Shown: piece by piece, positions 23,457-34,642 of the stretch | Layout: every line of letters begins with the position of its first letter | Position numbering within the stretch: the first letter of the stretch is position 1 | Assembly (NCBI RefSeq): GCF_001426405.1 | Contig: NZ_LMEP01000001.1 | Span: 872,519-936,518 of the forward strand | DNA from: Streptomyces sp. Root1304 | GTDB taxonomy: Bacteria > Actinomycetota > Actinomycetes > Streptomycetales > Streptomycetaceae | Direction: 5' to 3' | Length of the DNA stretch: 64,000 nucleotides | Position numbers and translations under genes: made by a program | The notes under the pieces: model-generated | Database searches by the model: none | The model's input: only the letters and a program-made list of their open reading frames with translations | What the model was told of the DNA's origin: nothing

Positions 23457-24664
23457 CTCAACCCCGTCACGTCCTCCACCGTCAGCGGCTCCCCCGGGAT
23501 CAGGGTCCGGTCCCCGGGCCCGTACGGGACGAGTTCGTCCCACCACCGGGCCCTCGGGTCGTACCGGGCGTGCGCGACCCTCCCCGTGAGGGCCGGGTCG
23601 CGGCTCCACAGCGCGCGGAGGGCGAACGCCGGGCCCTGGTCGAGGTGCGCGATCCCGTCGACGGCGAGCGTGCCCAGTGCCGTGGACATCACGGGGCCGC
23701 ACGCGGGGCGGGCGAGTTCCGGCACCTGCCGCGCCGCCGCCGTGCAGACCTCCAGGGTCCGGGCGAGCGGCAGCCCGAAGTAGCGGCGCGGGCCCGTGCC
23801 GCGTACGGCGGAGAGGGAGTACGGGAAGAGGCCGAGTTCGAGCTGTTCCCGCCACATCCGGGCCCAGGTGTCCGCGTCGTCGTTGACGTGCCGGAGCACG
23901 GGGGCGCGGGTGCGCAGGATGGCTCCGGTGGCCCGCAGCCGGCGCAGGGCGCGGCGGGCCGCTTCGGGCCGGAGTTCCCGGGGGTGGGTGACGTGCAGCA
24001 TCAGGGCGAGGTGCCGCCCGGAGTCGACGATCCGCTCGAAGAGGCGGAGCAGGTCGTCGGCGTCGGGGGCGTCCAGGAACCGCGCGGGCGAGAACGACAC
24101 GGCCCTCGTGCCGATGCGGACGGTGTGCACGCGGGGCTGGTCGAGGAGCGGGGTGAGGCACGCGTCGAGGAGGGCGGTACGCGTGAGCAGCGGGTCGCAG
24201 GGGCCGACCGGGTCCCAGAGGTCCGGGGGATCGTACGGGTCGCAGGGGTCGGGGTCGTACGGGTCGTACGGGTCGCCCGCGCGACCCCCGCCACCCGCGC
24301 CTCCCCCGTCGCCCGTACGCGCGCCGTCGCCCGTACGCGATCCGCCGCCCCAGCCGCCCGAATGCCGCGACAGCCGTTCCCTGATGCCGTCGACGACCAG
24401 GCGCGACCGGTCCCTGTCCCCGGTCCGCAGGGTGTGTTCGACGGCCGCGAAGTCGGCGGGGTCGAGCATGTCCCGGTGGGGCATGACCAGGCGGTAGAGG
24501 GGGTCGTCCGGGGCACGGGACCAGTCGATGAGTTCGTCGGCGACGTGGGCGCTGACCCGGAAGGGCAGGACGCTGCCGACGACGTCGGCGTCGTGGGCGA
24601 GTGCGGGCTGGCCGGTGCGGTCGGCGATGAGCCGGCCGAGGCGGCGGCCGGTGAAGACGCTCAC
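23450..24664 (-). CDS. KamA-fold protein lacking the radical-SAM cysteine motif
   Basis: The 404-residue protein follows lysine 2,3-aminomutase from end to end: LPFRVSAHVADELIDWSRAP near residue 33, VHTVRIGTRAVSFSPARF, LALMLHVTHPREL, RRLRATGAILRTRAPVLR, HVNDDADTWARMWREQLELG and FGLPLARTLEV. The segment that normally holds the CxxxCxxC iron-sulfur motif is replaced by a low-complexity linker (about 102-158, Gly-rich and then repeated DPY). Only isolated cysteines remain, so it should not be a standard radical enzyme. GTG 24664 is the best start, since upstream sequence is GC-rich and poorly coding. Confidence 0.75.
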   Translation of the reverse strand: MSVFTGRRLGRLIADRTGQPALAHDADVVGSVLPFRVSAHVADELIDWSRAPDDPLYRLVMPHRDMLDPADFAAVEHTLRTGDRDRSRLVVDGIRERLSRHSGGWGGGSRTGDGARTGDGGGAGGGGRAGDPYDPYDPDPCDPYDPPDLWDPVGPCDPLLTRTALLDACLTPLLDQPRVHTVRIGTRAVSFSPARFLDAPDADDLLRLFERIVDSGRHLALMLHVTHPRELRPEAARRALRRLRATGAILRTRAPVLRHVNDDADTWARMWREQLELGLFPYSLSAVRGTGPRRYFGLPLARTLEVCTAAARQVPELARPACGPVMSTALGTLAVDGIAHLDQGPAFALRALWSRDPALTGRVAHARYDPRARWWDELVPYGPGDRTLIPGEPLTVEDVTGLSP

Positions 24665-25285
24665 GCGCGGCCTGCGCGTACGGCCCCGACCCCGGCCCCA
24701 GCCCCGGCCCCAACATCGCTTCTCTGCGCGGTCGTTCCCTGCACGTCGTTCCCTCCCCGGAGGCAAGTGCCTCGCGCCTCTCGGACGATGGTGTCGATGA
24801 TGGGGAGCGGGGCGCGGGCCGCCAACGGGACTAGCGGGGGCCGGTGTCGGCGGCAACGGGGGAGTCCGGCCAAACGCCCGGGGCATGTACCGGACGGGAT
24901 TTCACACCGCCAGACGGGCCGGGGAGCGGGTCCGGGCGGTAAGTCCGTTACGTACCAGCGGGATTCAGGCCAATGCGCACATCCGGGGCATCTGTCAGAT
25001 TGGCGCCTTTCCTTCACCTCACGCCCGCCCGCCGACCACCCTCCGGCCCACCTCCCCGACCCCCCTGAAAACCCACCCCGGCGCCCCCCGCACACCCCCC
25101 TCCCCGACCCTGAGGGCACCCCTACGAGGCCTCCCGTACGGGTTGCACCCCCGCACCCGCACCCCCTCCCCGTACGCGGCCCACGCCCCGCACAGCCCCT
25201 CCCCGCCCACCCTCAACACCCGTCCTGACCTGGGCTTTTACCCTCACTCCCCCTACCCTGGAGACAACTCGGAGGGGAGATCTTC
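24665..25285 (+). other. 621-bp intergenic region
   Basis: No convincing gene. Near 24680-24720 there is a short low-complexity run of GGGGCC-type repeats. The right end holds TACCCT at 25254-25259 and the ribosome site GGAGGGGAG at 25271-25279, which probably drive the methyltransferase gene. Confidence 0.5.
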
Positions 25286-26062
25286 TTGGATCTGAACAAC
25301 CGTGACATCCGCACGGTCGACGACGTCCTGCGCCTGCTCGACGGGCTCTTCGCGCCCGACGCCGACCGGTGGACGGAGGGCGGGTCGGACTGGTGGGACG
25401 GCTTCTACGCCGACCGGGACAAGCCCGTCCCGTTCTTCGTCACGAAGCCGGACGAGAGCCTGGTGTCGTACGTCGAGCGGGGCCTCCTGCCGACCGCCGA
25501 CGCCGCCTCCCCGGGCACGCCCACCACGCGTCGCCGGGCCCTCGACCTCGGCTGCGGTCCCGGCCGGAACACCCTCTACCTCGCCTCGCTCGGATACGAG
25601 GTGGACGCCGTCGACCTCTCCCCCACCGCGATCGGCTGGGCCGGGGAGCGGGCCCGGGAGGCCGGGGCGACGGGCGTCCGGTTCGTACGCGGCGACGCCT
25701 TCACGTCGGCCGCCCTGGACGGCCCGTACGACCTGATCCACGACTCCGGCTGCTTCCACCACCTGCCGCCGCACCGCCGGGTCAGCTACCTCGCCCTCCT
25801 GGAGCGCGTCCTCGCGCCCGGCGGCCACCTCTCCATGACCGCGTTCGCGGCCGGGGACGGCGGGATGGGCTCGGAGGTCCCGGACGCGGAGCTCTACCGG
25901 CGGGGAAGCCTCGAAGGCGGACTCGCGTACACGGACGCGTCCCTGCGCGCGCTGTTCGCGGACCTGACGGAGATCGAGGTCCGCCGCATGCGCGACGAAC
26001 CCGCCGACTCCCCCGCCTTCGGCGAATCCTTCCTCTGGACGGCCCTCTTCCGCCGCGCCTGA
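25286..26062 (+). CDS. Class I SAM-dependent methyltransferase
   Basis: The 258-residue protein has motif I ALDLGCGPGRNTLYLASLGY, the acidic motif II VDAVDLSPTAIGWA, motif RGDAFTSAALDGPYDLIHD and FHHLPPHRRVSYLALLERVL. The N-terminal part, with WWDGFYADRDKPVPFF, recalls the thiopurine/tellurite-resistance type. The substrate is unknown. The start is TTG 25286, set by a strong GGAGGGGAG site 7 nt upstream. Confidence 0.82.
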   Translation: MDLNNRDIRTVDDVLRLLDGLFAPDADRWTEGGSDWWDGFYADRDKPVPFFVTKPDESLVSYVERGLLPTADAASPGTPTTRRRALDLGCGPGRNTLYLASLGYEVDAVDLSPTAIGWAGERAREAGATGVRFVRGDAFTSAALDGPYDLIHDSGCFHHLPPHRRVSYLALLERVLAPGGHLSMTAFAAGDGGMGSEVPDAELYRRGSLEGGLAYTDASLRALFADLTEIEVRRMRDEPADSPAFGESFLWTALFRRA

Positions 26063-26186
26063 CGACCGACGCGCCGCGTCACCGCCGCCCGGGCAATGCG
26101 GTGGTGGCACGGCGCGCACGCGAGCCGATCGCGCAGGCCCTCCTCCACCCGTAAGGGCAGGGCCGGCTCCCCCGGGAGCCCGTCCC

Positions 26187-26657
26187 TCACATCGACCTCA
26201 GGTGCTCCGCCAGCCGGTCGTACTGTTCGCGTACCCCCGCCTCCATCCCCGCCGCCAGGGCCTGGTCGCGGATCTCGTTCGAGGGCCAGAAGGACGTGCT
26301 GGTCAGGGCCGTGCCGCCGTCCGGGGTCGCGTCGAAGGTGAGGGTGACGCGGACCGGGTCGGCGTCCGGCATCTGTTCGAAGACCTCGGTGTAGTCGAGG
26401 CGTTCGACCGGGACGACGTCCTCGTACGTCCCGGAGAAGACGAACTCCTGGCCGTCGGGGGCGGTCTGCCCCCAGCGCCACGCGCCACCGACCCTGAGAT
26501 CGATGTCGACGACCGTCGTGGTCAGCGCGGACACCCCGTACCACTCCCGTACGTGCTCCGGGCCCGTCCACGCCTCCCACACCCGGGCCGGTGGGGCGTC
26601 GAACGTACGGGTCACGACCAGCTCGCGGTCGGTCGGCGTCGTCAGGAGGGTGACCAT
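26187..26657 (-). CDS. SRPBCC (AHSA1-type) domain protein
   Basis: This 156-residue cytoplasmic START-like protein has the family landmarks LVVTRTFDAPPARVWEAWTG near the start, GGAWRWGQTAPDGQEFVFSG in the middle and the C-terminal helix AGMEAGVREQYDRLAEHL. Members bind hydrophobic ligands or act with ArsR-type regulators; none is adjacent here. The start is ATG 26657 with GGAGGGTGACC upstream. Confidence 0.85.
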   Translation of the reverse strand: MVTLLTTPTDRELVVTRTFDAPPARVWEAWTGPEHVREWYGVSALTTTVVDIDLRVGGAWRWGQTAPDGQEFVFSGTYEDVVPVERLDYTEVFEQMPDADPVRVTLTFDATPDGGTALTSTSFWPSNEIRDQALAAGMEAGVREQYDRLAEHLRSM

Positions 26658-26876
26658 GGCCCGTTCCCTTCCTCGTTCCGGCCGTCCGTGCGTCCGGCCG
26701 CACGCGCGTCCACCGCCGTACGGGAATCCGGCCGTGAACCAATCCAGCCATTCCAGGATCACCCCGGCGCTCCCGGTAAACCAAGTGAACATGTTCAACA
26801 GGTCAGCGCTACAGTGCTGCCACGCGGCCGCCTCGATCACGGCGACGCCGCCATCACGACCTGTGGGGGGTCCCCT

Positions 26877-28550
26877 TTGCCGCGCTCTACGCGCAGGCTT
26901 CCGCACGCCCTCGTGCGTGCAGCAGCCGTTTTCGCTCTCTCGGCGGGCGTCATCGTGCCCGCCGTCATCCACGCCCCTGCCGCTCACGCGGACTGGACGT
27001 CCGTCCAGGGCACCACCGAGGACGACGGCCGCTACACCGTCACCCTCCCGAACAACGCGCTCTGGGTGAAGGTCAGCGTCCTGGCCTCCGCCGACGCCGA
27101 CGCCCCGGTCCTCGCCTCCACGGAGGAGGTGATCCCGAAGGGCAGCTGGGTGACGACCAAGGCGCCGGTCACCCTCCCCGCGGGCACCGCCCTGGGGGAC
27201 TACCCGGTCAGGGTCGACTACCGGCTCTCCGGCGAGACCACCAAGCAGTGGACGGGCACCTACGGGCACCGCACGCACGTCGGCGTCGGGAAGCTGGCGT
27301 TCGACCGCGCCTCGACCGACTGGGACAACCGCAGGGCCGTGCTCACCGGCACCACCACCCTGTGGAACCCGGCCACCGGTGAGCGCACCGCCGCCCCCGA
27401 GGGCACCAAGGTGCTGGTCACCCTGCCCATCGACAACAACGGCTCCTCCCGGACGCTCAGCGCGGTCGCCGTCGCCGGCGCCGACGGCAGCTTCGCGCTG
27501 CCGGTCACGCCTAACGGAAGCATCCAGGGGGCCACGGCCCGGATCGTCGAGCCGGCGCCCGGCCTCGACCCGGACGACACCGTCCCGGTGCCGTACCTGC
27601 CCGCGGACGCGACCCTGAAGTACCGGATCACCTCGGACGTGAGCAAGTTCCGCGTCCTCGCCTCGACCGACGTCCGGGTCACCGGACGGGTGGAGCGGCT
27701 GACCCCGGCCGGCTGGAAGCCCTTCGCGGGCGTGCCCGTCGTCGCCACCGGCCTCCAGCCCGGCTACGACGCCGCCGCGGTGAACGTGCTCGGCGGGATC
27801 AACACCGCGGAGAACGGCACCTTCTCGTTCCTCGCGCGCCCGTACTACGTGACCGAGGCCGTCTACACCTCGCTGCGGCCCTCGCCGTACTTCGCGGGGT
27901 CGGTCCGCCCGTACGACAAGAACGACATCGCGGTCCCGCAGCAGTTCTCGTTCAGCCCGTACAAGATCACTCTCGACGCGTACGGCAAGGTCACCGCGAC
28001 CGGCAGGCTCGCCAGCGGCGCCGCGCCGTACTGCGACAAGGTGCAGCCGGTCGTCCTCCAGTACTCCCGTGACGGCGGGCGCACCTGGGGCACCCTGCGC
28101 TCCGGCGCGACCGACTTCTACTGCAACTACACCCTCTCCGCCTGGGGCTACACGGACGCCCGCTACCGGGTGGTCCACCCGGAGACGGACCAGCTCGTCG
28201 GCAAGGCCGCCGCCAACATCCGCCTCGCCCGCTACGAGACCCGCTTCTCCGCCTTCACCATCAGCCCCACCCGGCCCGTGGTGAACGGCAAGATGACGGT
28301 CTCCGGCACGGTGCAGCGCAAGGTCAGCGGGGTCTGGAAGCCGTACGCCGGCGCGAAGCTGACGCTGCTCTTCAAGCCCAAGGGCGACACCAACTGGTAC
28401 TGGATCACCAAGAGCATCGTCACCAACACCAGCGGCAACTTCAGCTACCGCGCCACCGCCTACGAGGACGGCACCTGGATCACGATCCTGCAGCCGCCGG
28501 CGGGCTACTTCTACAGCGAGACCACTGCGAGGTACATCGATGCGCGCTGA
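26877..28550 (+). CDS. Secreted beta-rich protein 1 of a coupled pair
   Basis: The 557-residue exported protein starts at TTG 26877, preceded by GTGGGGGG. The signal peptide spans about 1-38 (LVRAAAVFALSAGVIVPAVI, cleaved near AAHA). The mature protein is a chain of immunoglobulin-like or beta-sandwich units with repeated patterns such as VTGRVERLTPAGWKPFAGVP and VSGTVQRKVSGVWKPYAGAK. No catalytic motif is seen. The C-terminal unit is shared with the next protein, so the two are diverged duplicates. It ends in YIDAR and overlaps the next gene by 11 bp. Confidence 0.75.
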   Translation: MPRSTRRLPHALVRAAAVFALSAGVIVPAVIHAPAAHADWTSVQGTTEDDGRYTVTLPNNALWVKVSVLASADADAPVLASTEEVIPKGSWVTTKAPVTLPAGTALGDYPVRVDYRLSGETTKQWTGTYGHRTHVGVGKLAFDRASTDWDNRRAVLTGTTTLWNPATGERTAAPEGTKVLVTLPIDNNGSSRTLSAVAVAGADGSFALPVTPNGSIQGATARIVEPAPGLDPDDTVPVPYLPADATLKYRITSDVSKFRVLASTDVRVTGRVERLTPAGWKPFAGVPVVATGLQPGYDAAAVNVLGGINTAENGTFSFLARPYYVTEAVYTSLRPSPYFAGSVRPYDKNDIAVPQQFSFSPYKITLDAYGKVTATGRLASGAAPYCDKVQPVVLQYSRDGGRTWGTLRSGATDFYCNYTLSAWGYTDARYRVVHPETDQLVGKAAANIRLARYETRFSAFTISPTRPVVNGKMTVSGTVQRKVSGVWKPYAGAKLTLLFKPKGDTNWYWITKSIVTNTSGNFSYRATAYEDGTWITILQPPAGYFYSETTARYIDAR

Positions 28551-30237
28551 TCTCCGGCTCTCCCTGACCGCGGTGCTCACCGCCGCCGTCCTCTCCGCCG
28601 CCACCCTGCCCGCCCTCGCCGACGAGGCACCGGCCACGCCGACCCCGATCGGCATCGGCCCCGCCCTCACCGACGACGCCCAGCGCGGCACGTTCCGGGT
28701 CGCGGCCTGGACCGACGCCCCGCAGGCCAAGGTCACCGCGGTGTCGGCCCGGGTCCGGCAGGGCGACACCGTCCTCGCCGAGATCCCCGCCCTGGCCCCG
28801 GGGAACCCCTGGGACTCGCAGACCGCGGGCCGCTTCCTGGTGCCGTCCGAGGCCGCGCTGCGCCTCACCGAGGACGGCGGGACCATCCCGGCCCTCGGTA
28901 CGTACGCGATCGACGTCACGGCCACCGACTCGCTCGGCAACACCTTCACCCGCACCGACGCCGGCACGCTGGACTTCCGGCTGCGGCCCCGGCTGGACAC
29001 CTTCGGCGTCGGCACCCCCGCCTGGGACGACCGCAACGCCCGCCCGACGGGCACGCTCGTCGGCGTCCAGCCCGGCTCCGGGGACCTGGTGCCGCTGTCC
29101 GGCCGTACGGTCACCGTCGCGCCGACGGCCACGACGCCGGGCTCCGCCGTCACGGCGGTCACCGGCGACACCGGCGCGTTCACCGGCGGTCCGCTGCCGG
29201 TGGCCGACCGCTACGCCTCCTTCGAGGCCTCGTACTCCGAGGACAGCGCCGAGGTGCACGGCTCGGTCTCCGAGTACCGCCAGGTGTACGACGTGAAGGG
29301 CCGCGCGGTGCAGGTCACCGCCGTCGCCGACAAGAAGCGGGCGCTCAGCGGCGAGGCCGTCACCATCAGCGGCCGCGTCACCGACCCGGCCGCCGGGAAC
29401 GCCCCGGTCGCGGACCAGGCGCTCATGGTGACCCTCGGGGAGTACACGTACAACGCCCCGTACGGCACGACCGTCCACACCGACGCCGACGGGCGCTTCT
29501 CCGCGCGTCTGATCGCCGCCTCGGGCCTCTCGGACTACGGGGACTACTGGACGGTGCGGTCCGCCGATCCGTACCTGCGGTTCGACCAGGTCTCCGGTGC
29601 GGTCGCCGTGCCGTGGGAGACCCGTATCGACCTGCTGACCGGCGGGCTTTCCGCCGACGGCCGGGTCTCGGTGGGCGGCGTCTTCCGCCCCCGTTACGGG
29701 CTCGGCTCGCGCTCCTCCGTACCGGCCCAGTACCTCCAGCTGGAGCAGTCCGCCGACGGGAAGACCGGCTGGCGGAAGATCGCCGCCGCGGAGGCGTACG
29801 CCGGCTACTGGTCGACCTTCGGCCTCGCCGCGAACAGCAGCGGCGGCTACTTCCGCGTCCGGCACCTGACCAGCGACGCCTACGCGGAGTCCAGCAGCCG
29901 GGTGTTCCGGCTGGTCAGGACCCCGGTCCGGGTCGCCGGCATGAACTCCGGTCCCGAGCCGGTCCGCAAGGGCGCGTACGTCGCCACGACGGGCACGCTC
30001 CAGCACTACACGAGCGGCGCGTGGCGGGCGTTCGGGAACGTTCCCGTGGCCCTGCAGTTCCAGGCCAAGGGCACGACGACCTGGCGTCAGGTCGCCACCG
30101 GCCGCTCGGCCGCCAACGGCTGGGTCTCGCTGAAGGCGAAGGCCTCCGTCGACGGCAGCTGGCGCATCCGGTACTGGGGCGACTCCACGCACTTCCACTC
30201 GGCGGCCCCGTGGGCCGACTTCGTCGACGTGCGCTGA
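28540..30237 (+). CDS. Secreted beta-rich protein 2 of a coupled pair
   Basis: The 565-residue exported protein has signal peptide residues 1-27 (RLSLTAVLTAAVLSAATLPA, cleaved at ALA-DE). Beta-sandwich units follow, and the last one (KGAYVATTGTLQHYTSGAWR, FGNVPVALQFQAKGTTTWRQ, ending in FVDVR) aligns with the last unit of protein 1. The ATG lies inside the last codons of protein 1, so translation is coupled. The function is unknown; a cell-surface or matrix role is possible. Confidence 0.75.
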   Translation: MRADLRLSLTAVLTAAVLSAATLPALADEAPATPTPIGIGPALTDDAQRGTFRVAAWTDAPQAKVTAVSARVRQGDTVLAEIPALAPGNPWDSQTAGRFLVPSEAALRLTEDGGTIPALGTYAIDVTATDSLGNTFTRTDAGTLDFRLRPRLDTFGVGTPAWDDRNARPTGTLVGVQPGSGDLVPLSGRTVTVAPTATTPGSAVTAVTGDTGAFTGGPLPVADRYASFEASYSEDSAEVHGSVSEYRQVYDVKGRAVQVTAVADKKRALSGEAVTISGRVTDPAAGNAPVADQALMVTLGEYTYNAPYGTTVHTDADGRFSARLIAASGLSDYGDYWTVRSADPYLRFDQVSGAVAVPWETRIDLLTGGLSADGRVSVGGVFRPRYGLGSRSSVPAQYLQLEQSADGKTGWRKIAAAEAYAGYWSTFGLAANSSGGYFRVRHLTSDAYAESSSRVFRLVRTPVRVAGMNSGPEPVRKGAYVATTGTLQHYTSGAWRAFGNVPVALQFQAKGTTTWRQVATGRSAANGWVSLKAKASVDGSWRIRYWGDSTHFHSAAPWADFVDVR

Positions 30238-30280
30238 TCCCTTCCCCGTAGGGCCGCTACCTCAGGGCCCGTACAACGCC

Positions 30281-30316
30281 CGAGGGCGGCACCCCCAGCA
30301 GGGGGTGCCGCCCTCG
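30281..30316. terminator. Perfect 16-bp hairpin terminator
   Basis: CGAGGGCGGCACCCCC (30281-30296) and its exact complement at 30301-30316 flank loop AGCA. It separates the convergent secreted-protein and groEL genes and is followed by a T-containing tail (CGGTCCGTTCTTCTT). Confidence 0.85.
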
Positions 30317-30373
30317 GTCCGTTCTTCTTCGCTCCGGCTCGCGCCTCGGCGACGAACCACCGATCCCGGAGGA

Positions 30374-32350
<1,977 letters not shown>

Positions 32351-32554
32351 TCAGACGGCGAGCTTGACCATGTCCGCCTGCGGACCCTTCTGGCCCTGCG
32401 AGATCTCGAACTCGACCCGCTGGCCCTCTTCGAGACTGCGGTAGCCATCCATCTGGATCGCGCTGTAGTGGACGAAAACATCCGCACCACCGTCTACCGC
32501 GATGAAGCCGTAGCCCTTCTCCGCGTTGAACCACTTGACGGTGCCCTGAGCCAT
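32351..32554 (-). CDS. Cold-shock protein, CspA family
   Basis: The 67-residue single OB-fold nucleic-acid-binding protein has both RNA-binding motifs: KGYGFIAV (RNP1) and VFVHYSAI (RNP2), with the N-terminal [11 protein letters not shown] signature. It acts as an RNA chaperone in the cytoplasm. The ribosome site GGGGAG is 6 nt before the ATG. Streptomyces have several copies, so the exact paralogue cannot be named. Confidence 0.95.
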   Translation of the reverse strand: MAQGTVKWFNAEKGYGFIAVDGGADVFVHYSAIQMDGYRSLEEGQRVEFEISQGQKGPQADMVKLAV

Positions 32555-32887
32555 GCCTAACTCCCCTATTACTGGCCCTTGCGCGGGACCCGCACTTCGC
32601 GGACCCGGGGTCAGACCCTGCGCCGGAACGCGTCGACCGCCGCTGAATGTATCTGCCCAACTGCCCTCTGCAACAGGTCATTCGAGCGAGAATTCTGGGC
32701 GCGCCGGAAAGGTGAATTGGGGATAATCCCTGGAGTTCCGGGGCAAGTCGGGCCCGGCAAAACGCGCAGAACGTACACAACGCGCAGGTACTTTGGCTGC
32801 TTCCTGACGCACGGCGACGCATTCTCATATGCGTCCGGCATGAGCAGCGGAGGGGGCTTCCCCAACTCTACCGCGCTCAACCATGCA
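32555..32887 (-). other. Intergenic region upstream of the cold-shock gene
   Basis: No gene seen. It holds a 7-bp inverted repeat, GACGCAT (32816-32822) and ATGCGTC (32829-32835), and lower GC than the flanks. A long 5' leader for the cold-shock mRNA is possible but not demonstrated. Confidence 0.4.
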
Positions 32888-32927
32888 GAATTGCCCCTTC
32901 CGCTTACAGGCGCGGAAGGGGCAATTC
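32888..32927. terminator. Terminator after the sulfur-carrier gene
   Basis: GAATTGCCCCTTCCGC (32888-32903) pairs perfectly with GCGGAAGGGGCAATTC (32912-32927). It lies 15 bp past the stop of the leftward CysO-like gene. Confidence 0.85.
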
Positions 32928-32941
32928 GAGAGAGATGGGGA

Positions 32942-33220
32942 TCAGCAGCCGCCGGCGACGGCCGGAATGATCGAGACGCCCGCGCCGGCCGGGGTGGCCG
33001 TCTCCAGGCCCTGCTCGAAGCGCACGTCGTCGTCGTTCACGTAGACGTTGACGAAGCGGCGCAGCTTGCCCTGGTCGTCCAGGACGCGGGCGGCGATGCC
33101 CGTGTGGTTCTTCTCCAGGTCCGCGATGACCTCGGCGAGGGTCGTGCCCTCGGCCTGGACCTCGGACTGCCCGCCCGTGTAGGTGCGGAGGATGGTGGGG
33201 ATGCGGACGTTCACGGCCAT
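32942..33220 (-). CDS. MoaD/ThiS-family sulfur carrier, CysO-like
   Basis: The 92-residue ubiquitin-fold protein closely resembles Mycobacterium CysO as I remember it: VRIPTILRTYTGGQ, RRFVNVYVNDDDVRF and the end SIIPAVAGGC. CysO carries sulfur as a C-terminal Gly-Gly thiocarboxylate for cysteine synthesis by CysM. Here an extra Cys follows the Gly-Gly, so a protease must remove it before activation, unless it has another role. The gene lies 84 bp behind thrC on the same strand, probably in one operon. Confidence 0.88.
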   Translation of the reverse strand: MAVNVRIPTILRTYTGGQSEVQAEGTTLAEVIADLEKNHTGIAARVLDDQGKLRRFVNVYVNDDDVRFEQGLETATPAGAGVSIIPAVAGGC

Positions 33221-33304
33221 GTCTTCGAAACCTTTCAGTGGGCCAGGAAAGCGGGCCGGTCCGGAGCGGACCGGCTCAGGCGGGCCGGCCCTGAGCGGGC
33301 CGGC

Positions 33305-34591
33305 TCAGAGCGCCAGGCCGGCTTCGCGGAACGCGTCCAGGCTCGGGCGGATGGTGGTGGTCGCCTGAGAGGTGTCGGCCACCGCGTCCAGGGTCTTGAG
33401 TCCGTCGCCGGTGTTGAGGACGACGGTGGTGAGGTCCGGGTCGATCAGCCCGGCCTCGACGAGCTTCTTCGTGACGCCGACGGTCACGCCGCCCGCGGTC
33501 TCCGCGAAGATCCCCTCGGTCTGCGCGAGCAGCCGGATCGCGTCCACGACCTGCTCGTCGTTCACGTCCTCCACGGCGCCGCCGGTCCGGCGGGCGATGT
33601 CGAGGACGTACGGGCCGTCGGCCGGGTTGCCGATCGCGAGCGACTTGGCGATCGTGTTCGGCTTCTGGGGCCGTACGACGTCGTGGCCGGCCTTGAAGGC
33701 CACGGACACCGGGGAGCAGCCCTCGGCCTGGGCACCGAAGATCTTGTACGGCTTGTCCTCGACCAGGCCCAGCTTGATGAGCTCCTGGAGACCCTTGTCG
33801 ATCTTCGTGAGCTGGGAGCCGGAGGCGATCGGGATGACCAGCTGGTCGGGGATGACCCAGCCGAGCTGCTCGCAGATCTCGTACGCGAGCGTCTTGGAGC
33901 CCTCGCCGTAGTACGGGCGGAGGTTGACGTTCACGAAGCCCCAGCCCTCGCCGAGCGGGTCGCCGATGAGCTCCGAGCAGAAGCGGTTGACGTCGTCGTA
34001 GTTGCCCTCGATGGCGACCAGGTCACCGCCGTAGACACCGGCCATGACGACCTTGCCCTGCTCCAGGTCGTGCGGGATGAACACGCAGGAGCGGAAGCCG
34101 GCGCGGGCGGCGGCGGCGCCGACGGCGCCGGCCAGGTTGCCGGTGGAGGAGCAGGAGAGGGTGGTGAAGCCGAAGGCGCGGGCGGCCTCGATGGCCTGGG
34201 CGACGACCCGGTCCTTGAAGGAGTGGGTCGGGTTGCCGGAGTCGTCCTTGACGAACAGCTTGCCGGGGGCGACGCCGATCTCGCGGGCGAGGTTGTCGGC
34301 CTGGACGAGCTTGGTCCAGCCCGGGTTCAGGTTGGGCTTGTCGGCGACGTCGGCGGGGACGGGCAGCAGGGGGGCGTAGCGCCAGATGTTGGCGGGGCCG
34401 GCCTCGATCTGCTTCCGCAGCGCCTCGGGGTCACCGGTGGGGAGGTCGTACGCGACTTCGAGCGGTCCGAAACACAGCTCACAGGCGAAAATGGGACCGA
34501 GTGCGAACACTTCACCGCATTCGCGGCAGGAAAGCCCGGACGCGGGACCGAGGTCGACCGAAGTGGCGGGGGTAACCGTCTGTACAGCCAT
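33305..34591 (-). CDS. thrC: Threonine synthase
   Basis: The 428-residue PLP enzyme converts O-phosphohomoserine to threonine. An N-terminal zinc-ribbon-like segment (CRECGEVFALGPIFACELC) marks the actinobacterial type. The PLP lysine lies in NPTHSFKDRVV, the phosphate-binding loop in SCSSTGNLAGAVGAA, and VIPIASGSQLTKI and ETAGGVTVGV follow. ATG 34591 is used, though an in-frame ATG 33 bp upstream has GAGGAG-rich context. It is divergent from the GpgS gene and followed by the CysO-like gene. Confidence 0.93.
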   Translation of the reverse strand: MAVQTVTPATSVDLGPASGLSCRECGEVFALGPIFACELCFGPLEVAYDLPTGDPEALRKQIEAGPANIWRYAPLLPVPADVADKPNLNPGWTKLVQADNLAREIGVAPGKLFVKDDSGNPTHSFKDRVVAQAIEAARAFGFTTLSCSSTGNLAGAVGAAAARAGFRSCVFIPHDLEQGKVVMAGVYGGDLVAIEGNYDDVNRFCSELIGDPLGEGWGFVNVNLRPYYGEGSKTLAYEICEQLGWVIPDQLVIPIASGSQLTKIDKGLQELIKLGLVEDKPYKIFGAQAEGCSPVSVAFKAGHDVVRPQKPNTIAKSLAIGNPADGPYVLDIARRTGGAVEDVNDEQVVDAIRLLAQTEGIFAETAGGVTVGVTKKLVEAGLIDPDLTTVVLNTGDGLKTLDAVADTSQATTTIRPSLDAFREAGLAL

Positions 34592-34621
34592 GGAGGCGAG
34601 GCCCTTTCTCCTCATCTTTCC

Positions 34622-34642
34622 CATGACGAATTTTTCGTCATG
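34622..34642. promoter_or_regulatory. Perfect inverted repeat in the thrC leader
   Basis: CATGACGAA (34622-34630) and TTCGTCATG (34634-34642) form a 9-bp hairpin with a 3-nt loop, about 30 bp upstream of thrC. It could be an operator or a leader structure. The rest of 34592-34903 shows no gene. Confidence 0.4.
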
